Shown here piece by piece: positions 18,269 to 27,109 of a stretch of 47,479 nt of DNA (position 1 is the first letter of the stretch; each line of letters opens with the position of its first letter). This DNA is from Verrucomicrobiales bacterium (GTDB lineage: Bacteria > Verrucomicrobiota > Verrucomicrobiia > Verrucomicrobiales > V1-33): positions 69,817 to 117,295 of the forward strand of contig JAQGPJ010000079.1 in assembly GCA_028293125.1 (NCBI GenBank), read 5' to 3'. The position numbers were made by a program, and so were the translations under genes. Below the pieces are notes generated by a model, which saw only the letters and a program-made list of their open reading frames with translations, did no database searches and had not been told where the DNA came from.

Positions 18269-20713
18269 ATGCAATTTGCCCAACCCATCTGGCTTGCGGG
18301 AGGCGTGCTGGCCTGCGCGCTGCTCGCCTGGAGCTGGCGGCGCTTTGACGCCGGCCAGCGCGCCGCTCTGGCGAAATTCGCGGCGGCCCGCCTGCTGCCG
18401 AAGCTGACCACCTCCATTTCCCCGGTCCGCCGCCGTCTGAAGCGCGGTCTGATGCTGGCCGGGGTGGCACTGCTTTTCACTGCGCTGGCCCGCCCGCAGT
18501 CCGGCTTTGAGATGCGCGAGACCCACCGCCGGGGTTTGGAGCTGGTGTTCGCGGTGGACACCTCCAAAAGCATGCTGGCCAAGGATGTGAAGCCCGACCG
18601 CCTGACCCGCGCCAAGCTGGGGGTGACGGATCTGCTCGACCGGCTGCAGGGCGACGGCGTGGGCCTGATCGCTTTCGCGGGCACCGCCTTTCTGCAATGC
18701 CCGGTGACGCTGGACTACAACGCCTTCCGGGAATCCCTCAATGCGCTGGACACCGGCACCATCCCGGCGGGCGGCACCAATATCGCCGGTGCCATCCGCG
18801 AGGCGGAGGCGGTGTTCGAGGAGCGCGGCACGTCGGAGAAAATCCTGGTGCTGCTCACGGACGGCGAGGATCTGGACGGGGATGGCATCACCGCCGCGGA
18901 GGCGGCGGCCAAAAAAGGAGTGAAAATCTTCACGGTCGGGGTGGGCAGCGGCAACGGCGAACTGGTGCCGGTGCCCTCCGCCAATGGCGGCACGGAGTTT
19001 GCCCGCGATGCCCGGGGACAGCTGGTGAAGTCCCGGCTGGACGAGGCGGTGCTGAAAAAGATCGCGGAGATCAGCGGGGGCATGTACCAGCCGCTGGGCG
19101 GGCAGGCGGGGGGCCTCAATGTCATTTATGACCAAGGGCTGGCGGGGTTCAAACGCGGCGATCTCAGTTCGCGGGAGATGAAGGTCCCGCTGGAGAGATT
19201 CCAGTGGCCGCTGGCGGCGGCGCTGCTCTGCCTCATGGCGGACTGGATGATTGGCGGCCGCCGCCGTGCGGCCGCAGTGCCGGCGGAGCCTGTAGTGTCC
19301 TCCGCTGCACCGGCGCGCAAAGCGCCTGTCCCCTCTCCGGCGCGGGTGGGTGCGGGGGCTGCTGTGGCCATGGTTCTGACCGTGCTGACTGCGCCCGGAG
19401 CCCGTGCCGCGACCCCGCAGAGCGCGGAGCAGGCTTATCAGAAAGGGGATTACCCGCGGGCGCATCAGGATTATGCCGCCACCGCCGCCAAGGAGCCCGG
19501 CAGGCCGGAGCTGCAGTTCAACACCGGCTCCGCCGCCTACAAGGCCGGCGACTATTCCCAAGCCGTCGCCGGGTTTCAGGAAAGCCTGAAAAATGCGCCC
19601 GTGGCCGTGCAGCAGGATGCCTATTACAATCTCGGCAACACTCAGTACCGGCTTGGTCAGAAAACCGCCCAGGAGAAGCCGGAGGAGACCATCAAAACCT
19701 GGGAGGAGGCCGTGAAGTCCTACGAGGCCGCCCTCCAGATCAATCCCTCCGACCATGTAGCCAAACACAACCGCGACCTGGTGAAGCGCAGGATAGAGCA
19801 GCTCAAAAAACAGCAGGACCAGAAAAAGGACCAGCAGCAGGACAAGAACAACAACAAGGATTCGAAGGACCAGGAGGACCAGAAGGACTCCAGCGGCGGG
19901 CAGGGCAAGGATCAGAAGGATCAGCCATCCAAGAATTCAAAAGACCAGCAGAGCCAAGATAAGAAAGATTCCGGAAAATCCGGCAACGATTCCAAAAATC
20001 AGCAAAATCAGGATCAGAACCAGCAGTCCGGCGATGGAAAGGAAAACCAGGACCAGCAGGAGAAAAACAAATCCCAGGACCGGAAGGATCAGCAGAGTGA
20101 CCCGGACAAGAATCAGGATCCAAAAGAAGGGAACAGGCCACCGGATTCCGGCGGGCAGGATCCGCAGGACCAAAACAAAAGGGACGCCCAGTCCCCTGAC
20201 GGGAAAAAGTCGGAGGATGACCCGGACTCCAAGAAGGCTGACAAGAACAAACAGGACGGGGCGCAGGATCAGGACAAGGCTGACAAGGACGGCAAACCGG
20301 ACTCCGGAGAGGACAGGGAAAACGGCAAGCCTCAAAACGGGGAGTCGGAACAGGACAAGGACAAAGATGGCAAGCCGGACGCCCGGCCGGGGGATGATCC
20401 AAAAAACGACTCCAAGGACAAAGGCCAGGATGCCGGGAAGACAGGGAAGGACCAGCCGCAGGCGGTGAATCCTGATCACAAACCCCGCCAAGGCGACATC
20501 CAGCCGGCCAACGGTGCGCCGCCCCCTCCCGGCGCGGAGGAGGCAGCGGCCGCCGCCGACCGTGTGCGGGCCGCTCCTGGCCAGATGACCCGCGAGGAGG
20601 CCAGACAGCTGCTGGAGGCGCTGAGAAATGATGAGCGCCGTGTCCCCGCCATCTCCGCCCAAGGTCGTGCGGGCAGTCAGCCCATCAACCGTGGAAAAAT
20701 CAAAGACTGGTAA
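18269..20713 (+). CDS. BatB-BatC fusion: VWA domain, membrane helices, TPR repeats and a charged low-complexity linker
   Basis: The protein has 814 residues. Residues 1-75 hold two membrane helices. The BatB VWA domain follows with an intact metal site, D97-T-S99-K-S101, and VLLTDGEDLDGDG. A third helix is near 313-329 and a fourth near 358-378. Residues about 382-510 are TPR repeats like BatC (QKGDYPRAHQDYAA, FNTGSAAYKAGDYSQA, YYNLGNTQYRLGQ). About 220 residues after that (bases about 19805-20470) are almost only Lys, Asp, Gln, Asn, Ser, Glu and Gly. The C-terminal end carries the BatC-type helix MTREEARQLLEALRNDERR. In many genomes BatB and BatC are separate genes; here no stop lies between them. 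The linker is probably disordered. Confidence 0.88.
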   Translation: MQFAQPIWLAGGVLACALLAWSWRRFDAGQRAALAKFAAARLLPKLTTSISPVRRRLKRGLMLAGVALLFTALARPQSGFEMRETHRRGLELVFAVDTSKSMLAKDVKPDRLTRAKLGVTDLLDRLQGDGVGLIAFAGTAFLQCPVTLDYNAFRESLNALDTGTIPAGGTNIAGAIREAEAVFEERGTSEKILVLLTDGEDLDGDGITAAEAAAKKGVKIFTVGVGSGNGELVPVPSANGGTEFARDARGQLVKSRLDEAVLKKIAEISGGMYQPLGGQAGGLNVIYDQGLAGFKRGDLSSREMKVPLERFQWPLAAALLCLMADWMIGGRRRAAAVPAEPVVSSAAPARKAPVPSPARVGAGAAVAMVLTVLTAPGARAATPQSAEQAYQKGDYPRAHQDYAATAAKEPGRPELQFNTGSAAYKAGDYSQAVAGFQESLKNAPVAVQQDAYYNLGNTQYRLGQKTAQEKPEETIKTWEEAVKSYEAALQINPSDHVAKHNRDLVKRRIEQLKKQQDQKKDQQQDKNNNKDSKDQEDQKDSSGGQGKDQKDQPSKNSKDQQSQDKKDSGKSGNDSKNQQNQDQNQQSGDGKENQDQQEKNKSQDRKDQQSDPDKNQDPKEGNRPPDSGGQDPQDQNKRDAQSPDGKKSEDDPDSKKADKNKQDGAQDQDKADKDGKPDSGEDRENGKPQNGESEQDKDKDGKPDARPGDDPKNDSKDKGQDAGKTGKDQPQAVNPDHKPRQGDIQPANGAPPPPGAEEAAAAADRVRAAPGQMTREEARQLLEALRNDERRVPAISAQGRAGSQPINRGKIKDW

Positions 20714-20717
20714 TCCC

Positions 20718-22595
20718 ATGAAGACCCCATTCCATCATCCCCTTATCATGCGGCTGGCTCCCGTAGTGCTCGCCACGTCCGCCGCCTGGGCGGTCCAAGC
20801 CCATGCCGCAGTCACCGCCACCCTGAAGCCGCAGAGCATCAGCCTGGGCCGGTCCGCACAGCTTGTCGTCACCGTGCAGAATGAGGAATCCGGAGAGCTG
20901 GTCCTTCCCGATGTGCCCGGGCTTCAGTTCTCCTCCGCCGGCATGCAGAGATCCATGAGCTTCGGCAGCGGAGGCATGAACTCCGTCGTCAGCCACATTT
21001 ACCGGGTTACGCCGCAGCGGGAGGGAACCTTCACCATTCCCGCCATCTCCGCCGGAGGCACGGGCAGCTCGAAGCCCCTCACCCTGACCGTGACCCAGGG
21101 GAGCGGCAATGCCCGCGCCAATAGTGGGCAGCCATCGCCGCCAAGCGTGAAGGACAGCGGCCCGAACGCGGAGGAGGCCAAGGACAAAATGGCGTTTCTC
21201 CGCGTGGTGCTGCCCAAAAAGGAACTGGTGGTGGGTGAACTGGTGCCGGTCCAGATCAAGGCCTACATCCGCGAGGGCATCACCGTGGCGCGGAATGGAC
21301 TGCCGACGCTGAGCAGCGATGCCTTCACGCTGAATCCCCTGTCCGACCGGGTGACCAAGGAGCGCGAATATATCAATGGCGTGCCCTTCATCGCGGTTAC
21401 TTGGACATCCTCCCTCTCGGCGGTGAAAGCCGGTGAATATCCACTGGACCTGACCATGCCGCTGATCGCCAAGGTGCGGGAGCGCAGCACCCGGCGCAAT
21501 ATCGTCAGGGATGCGTTCGGCAATGATATTTCCGCGCCGGGCGCGGGGTTCGAAGACCCGTTTTTCGATGAGTTCTTCGGGCGGTCCACAGAGAAGGATC
21601 TGACCATGCACACGGCGGGCGATCCTGTCAGGATCCATGAGATTCCGGTGGAGGGGCGGCCTGCGGACTTTTCGGGGGCGGTCGGGAAATTTGACATCAC
21701 CGGGTCCGTCACTCCCGCCGCCGGGGCTGCCGGTGATCCGCTGACCCTGAAGCTCGGCATCACTGGGGAAGGCAATTTCAACCGCGTCAGCACCGATGGC
21801 CTGGGCGACGGTCCGGACTGGAAAACCTACCCGCCCTCCGCCAGCTTCGCCGCCCGCGACAGCAGCGAGACCAGCGGCGTCAAGACCTTCACGCAGTCCG
21901 TCATTCCGCTGAAGGCCGGAGCGCAGCAGGTGCCCTCCGTGCCGTTCAGCTACTACGATCCTGACCGCAAACAGTTCGTGACCAAGCGCACCCAACCGGT
22001 CGCGGTCACCATCAGGCCTGGTGCCGCTCCTGTGGCCGCCGCGCTCTCCGTCGCTTCCGCCGACACAGCGCCGGCGGAGCCGGAGCCCCCCAAACCCGGT
22101 GCCGACGGGCTGATGCCGGACAAGACGCTGCCCCCCGCGGCTTCGTCCACGTTGCGGGCGCTGGTGCGGACACCGTGGTTCATCGCCGCAAACGCCGGTA
22201 TGGCCGGAGCCTTGGTACTGGGGCTGGCCTTCCGCCGCCTGCGCGCCCGGCTGTCAGCCAAAGCCCCGCTTTCCCCCAAAGTCCTCGCGGACCGGGCGGT
22301 GGCTGAATCCCTCAACGCCATGGAGGCCGCCATGCAAACCCGGGACGCGCCGCGGTTCTTTCAAGCCGCCCGCCGGGCGGTCCAGGAACGCTTGGGGGCC
22401 CAGTGGAACCTGCCGGCGTCGCGCGTCACGCTGCCGGAAATCCGCAGCCGGCTGCATGACGGGGGAGGGGAGGTGCGCGCCCTGTTTGAAACCGCCGATG
22501 AAATTGCCTACGCCGGTCGCCGCTTCAGCACGCCGGACCTCCAGCAGTGGCGCGATCTGGTGCGCACCCAGCTCCAGCAATTGGCGAAATCCTGA
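20718..22595 (+). CDS. batD: BatD-like membrane-anchored protein
   Basis: The ATG at 20718 gives 625 residues and lies four bases after the stop of the previous gene. A frame extending upstream is rejected because it overlaps that gene. A signal peptide (Met-Arg-Leu-Ala-Pro-Val, then a hydrophobic core and Ala-His-Ala) precedes a BatD beta-sandwich part, recognisable by an Ala-x-L-x-P-x-x-I-x-L-G-x-x-x-Q-L start and a YRVTPQREGTFTIPAI segment. One membrane helix is near residues 485-505. The last 110 residues form a cytoplasmic helical domain. BatD is the large substrate or partner-binding member of the Bat complex. Confidence 0.88.
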   Translation: MKTPFHHPLIMRLAPVVLATSAAWAVQAHAAVTATLKPQSISLGRSAQLVVTVQNEESGELVLPDVPGLQFSSAGMQRSMSFGSGGMNSVVSHIYRVTPQREGTFTIPAISAGGTGSSKPLTLTVTQGSGNARANSGQPSPPSVKDSGPNAEEAKDKMAFLRVVLPKKELVVGELVPVQIKAYIREGITVARNGLPTLSSDAFTLNPLSDRVTKEREYINGVPFIAVTWTSSLSAVKAGEYPLDLTMPLIAKVRERSTRRNIVRDAFGNDISAPGAGFEDPFFDEFFGRSTEKDLTMHTAGDPVRIHEIPVEGRPADFSGAVGKFDITGSVTPAAGAAGDPLTLKLGITGEGNFNRVSTDGLGDGPDWKTYPPSASFAARDSSETSGVKTFTQSVIPLKAGAQQVPSVPFSYYDPDRKQFVTKRTQPVAVTIRPGAAPVAAALSVASADTAPAEPEPPKPGADGLMPDKTLPPAASSTLRALVRTPWFIAANAGMAGALVLGLAFRRLRARLSAKAPLSPKVLADRAVAESLNAMEAAMQTRDAPRFFQAARRAVQERLGAQWNLPASRVTLPEIRSRLHDGGGEVRALFETADEIAYAGRRFSTPDLQQWRDLVRTQLQQLAKS

Positions 22596-22676
22596 CAAAA
22601 TCCGCCGCGCCGGATCAATAGTCCTACCGGTCCATCCCTGCCTCCCATTCCCGCCAACTCCAATCCCCCGCCAGCC

Positions 22677-23459
22677 ATGGAAACCACCGGCTTTTCTTTT
22701 TTCCATCCCGCCCTTTCCCAAGGCGAGAGCCGCACCAAGCGTTCCGGCCCTTTTTTGAAAAGGTTCAGGCTCCTTCCGCTGCTCTGCGCGCTCGGCCTGC
22801 TGCTGTCCCTGCGGACGGCGGGTGCCGGGGAGTCCGCGAGCCAGGAAAAGACCTCCGCAGCCGCCCTCTTCAACGAGGGCAATGCCGCCATGCGCCTGGG
22901 CCGCTTGGGGCCTGCGGTTCTCCATTACGAGCGTGCCCACTGGCTCGCGCCCACGGATGACGCTATCACGCACAATCTCCGGGCGGCCCGTGAAAAAGCT
23001 GCGGTGACTGTGCCCGTGGTGCCCGCTTGGAAACGCCCAGCGCACTGGCTCAGCCTGGACGCGGCGGCTATCTTGGGCAGCCTGTCGCTGCTGCTGGTCT
23101 GCCTGCTTTTTTTCGGGGCCGGCCTCATTCCCCCCGTCCTGCGCCACTCGGCGCGCGGAGCCTGCGGGCTGCTCCTTCTCGCGGTGGCATTTTCCGCCAC
23201 GGTGCTGGCGGTGCGCTGGCGGGAGTTGGACCGCGCCGTCATTACCGCCGCCGCCCCGGCTCCCGCCCGCATCGCGCCGGCGGATAACGCCGCGCCCGCC
23301 TTTGATCTCAAACCCGGCGAGACTGTCACCGCCGGAGCCGCACACGGTGCCTTCGTCCATGTGCGCACCGGTGATGGCCGCGCCGGCTGGATGGCCTCCA
23401 CCGATCTTGAAAAGATTCTTCCGGACAAAACCGGGCCGGCGCGCAGGGTGAGTGTTTGA
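22677..23459 (+). CDS. batE: BatE-like protein: TPR, two membrane helices, SH3-type tail
   Basis: The protein has 260 residues. After a basic N-terminus and a hydrophobic segment (residues about 30-50) comes a single TPR pair (AALFNEGNAAMRLGRLGPAVLHYERA). Two strongly hydrophobic helices follow (about 127-150 and 162-182), and the C-terminal 60 residues resemble a bacterial SH3 domain (GETVTAGAAHGAFVHVRTGDGRAGWM). This matches BatE and ends the Bat operon. The distance to BatD is about 80 bp. The gene products together suggest a membrane complex with VWA domains facing out and the MoxR ATPase inside. Confidence 0.82.
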   Translation: METTGFSFFHPALSQGESRTKRSGPFLKRFRLLPLLCALGLLLSLRTAGAGESASQEKTSAAALFNEGNAAMRLGRLGPAVLHYERAHWLAPTDDAITHNLRAAREKAAVTVPVVPAWKRPAHWLSLDAAAILGSLSLLLVCLLFFGAGLIPPVLRHSARGACGLLLLAVAFSATVLAVRWRELDRAVITAAAPAPARIAPADNAAPAFDLKPGETVTAGAAHGAFVHVRTGDGRAGWMASTDLEKILPDKTGPARRVSV

Positions 23460-23492
23460 CAGGTTCGGGACAAAGCCGGCCGGACGCCATGT

Positions 23493-23738
23493 TCAGAAGC
23501 GGATCAATGCTTTGCGCTGATTCTCCGGATCGGACATGTCCGCCCGCAAAGCCAGCCGCCAGCCGCACACCAGCATCACGGTCCCGGTGACCAGAGCTGC
23601 CGCTCCCTGAATCCAAAGCCACTTCACGGTGTCCGCCTCCTGGGCCGCCTCGGCTGCGGGCAGTCTGCCCGCTAGATAAATGGCCCGTCCGCAAAGACCG
23701 GCATACACCCATGCGAACAAGCCAAAGAGCCCCAGCAC
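23493..23738 (-). CDS. Small two-helix membrane protein
   Basis: This is an 81-residue frame with a GTG start. It contains two hydrophobic segments (residues about 1-24 and 43-64) separated by a short polar stretch, and a basic/acidic tail (NQRKALIRF). No family is recognised. It lies on the minus strand between the Bat operon and the DUF1080 gene. The predicted start is very close to a GGAGG run, so either the true start is somewhat different or the gene is not expressed. Confidence 0.4.
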   Translation of the reverse strand: MLGLFGLFAWVYAGLCGRAIYLAGRLPAAEAAQEADTVKWLWIQGAAALVTGTVMLVCGWRLALRADMSDPENQRKALIRF

Positions 23739-23886
23739 ACCCTCCGCGGGGCACCGCGCGGTTCAATTCAGGAGGGTCGAACATGAGAGTTACTTACAGC
23801 CGGCGGTTTCAGCCTGACAGGAAATTTCAAAAATGGTTTTCGTCTCCGGTGAGAGGGGGTCACGGCGTGGCCGTTTATGTCCCCTG

Positions 23887-24675
23887 ATGAGAACACCTCT
23901 TTTCCTTGCCGCAATTCTGTCCCTGTCCATCCTGCCCGCCTTCACGCAGGATCCATCCGCGCCGACTGCGACGGCACCAGCGCCCGCGCCGGAAACCAAA
24001 CCGGAGGAGGGTTTTGTGCCTCTCTTTGACGGCGCCTCACTCAAAGGCTGGCACGTCAGCACCAAAAGCGGCCACAGTGGGGCCAGTGGCCACAAGACCG
24101 GAGGCCGCTGGGTGGTGGAGAACGGGGTCATCACCGGCTCGCAGGATATCCCGGGCAATGGCGGGCTGATCGTCACCGATGAGGCGTTCGGCGACTTCGA
24201 GGTGAAGCTGGAGATGAACAACGATTTCGGCCCCGACAGTGGCCTGTTTCTCCGCAGCAGCGAGGATGGCAAGGCCTGGCAGGCCATGATCGACTACCAT
24301 GCCGGCGGCAATCTCATGGGCATTTACGGCGAGGGCCTGGGCGGTGTGCCCCACATCCGCAACTACAGCTTCACGGACAAGGTTACGGAGATCACCACCA
24401 AACCCACTGGGGAGCCGCCCACTCCGCTGCCGGTTCTTCCCGCCGCCTGGCCGCACTTCTGGCGGCACGGCCAATGGAATGAGCTTCGCGCCCGCATCGA
24501 GAGCAACCCGCCGCACATCACCACTTGGATCAACGGGGTCAAAATCATGGAGTGGCAGGAGAAGGAAGTGCGGCACCCTGCCCAGGGCGGCATCGCCCTG
24601 CAGGTGCACGGAGGCGGCGATTTCACCAAACAGTTTGTCCGCTACCGCAACATTCAGGTGAAGCGGCTCAAATAA
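23887..24675 (+). CDS. Secreted DUF1080 / 3-keto-disaccharide hydrolase-family protein
   Basis: From the ATG at 23887 the protein has 262 residues. That start is followed at once by a signal peptide (Arg-Thr-Pro, a Leu/Ile-rich core, then Ala-Phe-Thr-Gln), while an upstream in-frame start adds 18 unrelated residues. The DUF1080 domain starts at FVPLFDGASLKGWH. It has the conserved WVVENGVITGS, FEVKLEMNNDFGPDSGLFLRS and W-N-x-L-x-A-R-I patterns and ends with GGIALQVHGGG. Members fold like concanavalin-type lectins, and some cleave 3-keto-disaccharides. They are numerous in Verrucomicrobiota and Planctomycetota. The substrate of this one is not predictable. Confidence 0.9.
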   Translation: MRTPLFLAAILSLSILPAFTQDPSAPTATAPAPAPETKPEEGFVPLFDGASLKGWHVSTKSGHSGASGHKTGGRWVVENGVITGSQDIPGNGGLIVTDEAFGDFEVKLEMNNDFGPDSGLFLRSSEDGKAWQAMIDYHAGGNLMGIYGEGLGGVPHIRNYSFTDKVTEITTKPTGEPPTPLPVLPAAWPHFWRHGQWNELRARIESNPPHITTWINGVKIMEWQEKEVRHPAQGGIALQVHGGGDFTKQFVRYRNIQVKRLK

Positions 24676-24682
24676 GTAAACA

Positions 24683-24697
24683 GCCTTTGGCAAAGGC
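24683..24697 (+). terminator. Possible hairpin after the DUF1080 gene
   Basis: GCCTTT, a three-base loop and AAAGGC form a perfect six-pair stem seven bases after the stop codon. It sits in the short gap between two convergent genes, where a terminator would be expected. No T-run follows, so it is at best a weak or factor-assisted terminator. Confidence 0.3.
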
Positions 24698-24740
24698 AGG
24701 GAGGCCCCGGTTTCATGTCCACCTTCCGCCAAAAACAGCC

Positions 24741-25895
24741 TCAGGCGTGGCGGATGCGCGCTGAAGGCAGATCCGTGGGAGCCGGCATTAGTGCCGGGCC
24801 GAGGGCTTCCTCAAAAAGATCGGGCCGGAAAGCGCCTTCATGGCGTGTATGGGAGGCGGGCAGCAGATTGGCCTGTCGCATGCTGGACAGAATCCATTCC
24901 GCTTTCTCCGGGCCGGGGAAGTTCAGGCCATCTCCATGAAAGCGCAGCAGATCACGGGGTGCCAGCCGGCTGCCGTCCCCGCAGTCGAACGGCCCCAACA
25001 GCGCCGGGCGCAGGGACAACCGGAGCTCCTGAAACCACGGGCAGCCGCTGAGCAGGTCGGTGAGCGCCGGACGGTTCTGCGGATCCTCGCACCACTGGCA
25101 GGCCTCATCCATGGCCCGCAGCAGGGCCGCGTGCTCATCCGGCGAGCGGTCGGCGAAAGCCGTGCGGGTGAGCAGAACTTTTTCCGGGGAAAGAGGCGGG
25201 AAGTGCAGGCTGGTGGCGGGGCACCAGCCGCTGCCGGCGGCGACGGCCATACTGTTCCAAGGCTCGCTGACGCAGAATCCATCAATATGGCCGGCCTGCA
25301 GGGCAGCCGGCATCTGGGCTGCCGGCAGGACCACCGTCTGGATTTCACTGGCGGCATCGATTTCCCCCGGGTCCAGCCACTGCCGCAGCAGGAGCATCTG
25401 ACAGGAATGCAGCGAGCTGAGCGCCACGACAGGGCGGTCCGGGTGTTTGGAGCGCAGGTGGCGTTTGAAGTCCGCCGCCGTGCGCACTCCCTGACGGCGG
25501 AGACCGGTGCTGAGGGTGATGGCGCTCCCTCCGGAGTTCAGGATGTAGCTGCTGAAGACCTCGCAGGGCGGTCCGTCCACCCCGGCGCGCAGCCGGTACA
25601 CAAAAGGCGCGGGAGCCTGGGCCGCATCCAGGCCGCCATGAACGAGGCGGTCCCGGATGGAGGCCCAGCCCAGCTCGCGGGAAAGCGTCACCTCCAGTCC
25701 GTGGCGGACGAAAATGCCCAGCTCCTGCGCGACGGTGAAAGGCGCGCTGTCCAGAAGCGGCACAAAGCCCAAGCGCACCCGCTGCCGCGGGGAACGCAGG
25801 ATGGGCCGGTGCGGGCGGACAGAAGGCCGTGCCGGAGTGCTGGGGGCGGGCATGGAATAGAAGTCATTTTCTGTCAGCAAAGCCTGTGCCATCAC
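24741..25895 (-). CDS. NrtA/NasS-like substrate-binding protein lacking a signal peptide
   Basis: The protein has 384 residues. It has the fold pattern of the nitrate/bicarbonate-binding NrtA-CmpA family: RVRLGFVPLLDSAPFTVAQELGIFVRHGLEV, a W-A-S-I-R-D-R-L helix, AAQAPAPF, and a DGFCVSEPWNS segment near residue 215. The first 38 residues are polar and Pro/Arg-rich, so no signal peptide is visible and no transporter permease or ATPase gene is adjacent. In the NasS-NasT systems a cytoplasmic NrtA-like protein senses nitrate and controls an RNA antiterminator, so a sensor role is plausible. It is divergent from a LysR gene. The start could also be the second codon or the later Met (MPAPSTP). Confidence 0.78.
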   Translation of the reverse strand: MMAQALLTENDFYSMPAPSTPARPSVRPHRPILRSPRQRVRLGFVPLLDSAPFTVAQELGIFVRHGLEVTLSRELGWASIRDRLVHGGLDAAQAPAPFVYRLRAGVDGPPCEVFSSYILNSGGSAITLSTGLRRQGVRTAADFKRHLRSKHPDRPVVALSSLHSCQMLLLRQWLDPGEIDAASEIQTVVLPAAQMPAALQAGHIDGFCVSEPWNSMAVAAGSGWCPATSLHFPPLSPEKVLLTRTAFADRSPDEHAALLRAMDEACQWCEDPQNRPALTDLLSGCPWFQELRLSLRPALLGPFDCGDGSRLAPRDLLRFHGDGLNFPGPEKAEWILSSMRQANLLPASHTRHEGAFRPDLFEEALGPALMPAPTDLPSARIRHA

Positions 25896-25959
25896 TGGGG
25901 CCGGGAGATTGGAAATTTGGGATTTGAGGATCAGGACGGCACGGTTCGACGCTAAAGAA

Positions 25960-25974
25960 ATGAAATCAATTCAT
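25960..25974. promoter_or_regulatory. Candidate LysR box (T-N11-A palindrome)
   Basis: ATGAA, a five-base spacer ATCAA and TTCAT form a 15-base imperfect-spacer palindrome with the T-N11-A pattern that LysR regulators bind. It is placed 65 bases upstream of the binding-protein start and 35 bases upstream of the LysR start, in the divergent intergenic region. The pattern is direct; binding by the neighbouring LysR protein is inferred. Confidence 0.5.
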
Positions 25975-26008
25975 CCTGTGGCAGAGGGCCTGCTGTGGAA
26001 CTGCGGTC

Positions 26009-26926
26009 ATGGATGATGTGATCGACTCGTGGCAACTCCGGATGTTCTCGACGCTTTCGCGGACCGGCAGTTTCACCGAAACCGCCCGGCATATGAGTCT
26101 GACCCAGAGCGCGGTCAGCCATGCCCTGCGGAAACTGGAGCAGGACATGGGCAGCAAGCTGCTGCACCGCAATGGGCGCAGCCTGGGCCTGACAGCCGCC
26201 GGCCAGCGCCTGCTGCTGTGCGCGGATGCGGTGCTCCAGCAGATGGCCAAGGTGCGCGCGGACCTGACCACGCTGAACAGTGAGTTTCAGGGCCAGCTGC
26301 GCTTGGCCTGTCCGGCGGACGCGACCTCCCACCTGCTGCCTCCGGTGCTGCGGGAGTTCCGGGAATGCTTCCCCCAGTACACACTGACAGTGCATCCGGG
26401 CGACGGGCAGGATCCGGCGCGGCTGCTGGACGGGCAAGCCGCTGATCTGGTGGTGGGCATTGAGCCGGAAAACACCGCCGGTCTGGTCAGCGAACGGCTG
26501 TTTTCCGATCATCTGGTGTTTCTGGTGCGCGCCGGCCATCCTTGGACGGACGGGGTGCCGCCGGACCGGGAGCGTCTGGGCTCCGAACAATTTCTCCTGC
26601 CCCAGCGCTCCGTGCCGGCCATGCAGGAGGTGGAAACCCATTTTCTTCGGCAGGGCGTCCGGACCCACGCCTTTGTAGAACTCGGAAGCTCCGCCGCGCT
26701 GGTGGAGATGGCCAAGCTGGGACTGGGTGTCTGCATTGCCCCTGCATGGATCGCGGCCTCGGAAATCACGCAGGGCACCGTGCAGGCGCTGCCGATCCCC
26801 GGCCTGCATCTGGAGCGCCACTGGGCCGTGCTGTATCACCGGGAACGTCGACTGAGTCTCGTTGAGGAGACCTTTATCGGGCTCTGCCGCTCCGCTTTAC
26901 GCGGCCATGGGTCCGGAACAGGCTGA
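26009..26926 (+). CDS. LysR-family transcriptional regulator
   Basis: The protein has 305 residues, the usual size. The N-terminal helix-turn-helix is standard: LRMFSTLSRTGSFTETARHMSLTQSAVSHALRKLEQDMGSKLLHR, with the following linker helix. The C-terminal 210 residues form the effector-binding domain (QLRLACPADATSH and then GVCIAPAWIA). LysR proteins typically control the divergent neighbour, here the NrtA/NasS-like protein, and sense a small molecule. A T-N11-A palindrome sits in the gap between the two genes. Confidence 0.93.
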   Translation: MDDVIDSWQLRMFSTLSRTGSFTETARHMSLTQSAVSHALRKLEQDMGSKLLHRNGRSLGLTAAGQRLLLCADAVLQQMAKVRADLTTLNSEFQGQLRLACPADATSHLLPPVLREFRECFPQYTLTVHPGDGQDPARLLDGQAADLVVGIEPENTAGLVSERLFSDHLVFLVRAGHPWTDGVPPDRERLGSEQFLLPQRSVPAMQEVETHFLRQGVRTHAFVELGSSAALVEMAKLGLGVCIAPAWIAASEITQGTVQALPIPGLHLERHWAVLYHRERRLSLVEETFIGLCRSALRGHGSGTG

Positions 26927-27109
26927 AGTCCGTGCCGCGCCGGCTCCTTACCCCCCTTGTTGGCACGGTGAAATCAGAGCCAGGGCCGCATCAAACCGCG
27001 GTGGGTCTCAAAGCGGCAGCTGGAAACAGGGTTTTTCACCAGGGAATCTTCGATCCGCATCGAATCGGTATGGCATTCCCCGGCAAGGTGTGCTAGACCG
27101 GCGCGCCGT

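Noticed and set aside
18251-19768. Long antisense frame of 505 codons across the BatB-BatC gene
   Set aside because: It has no domain, and the plus-strand frame carries VWA and TPR motifs with an intact metal site.
26961-26976. TGGCAC upstream of the CNB-glnB pair as a sigma-54 promoter
   Set aside because: The required TTGC (GC at -12) at the proper distance is missing (AATC is found).
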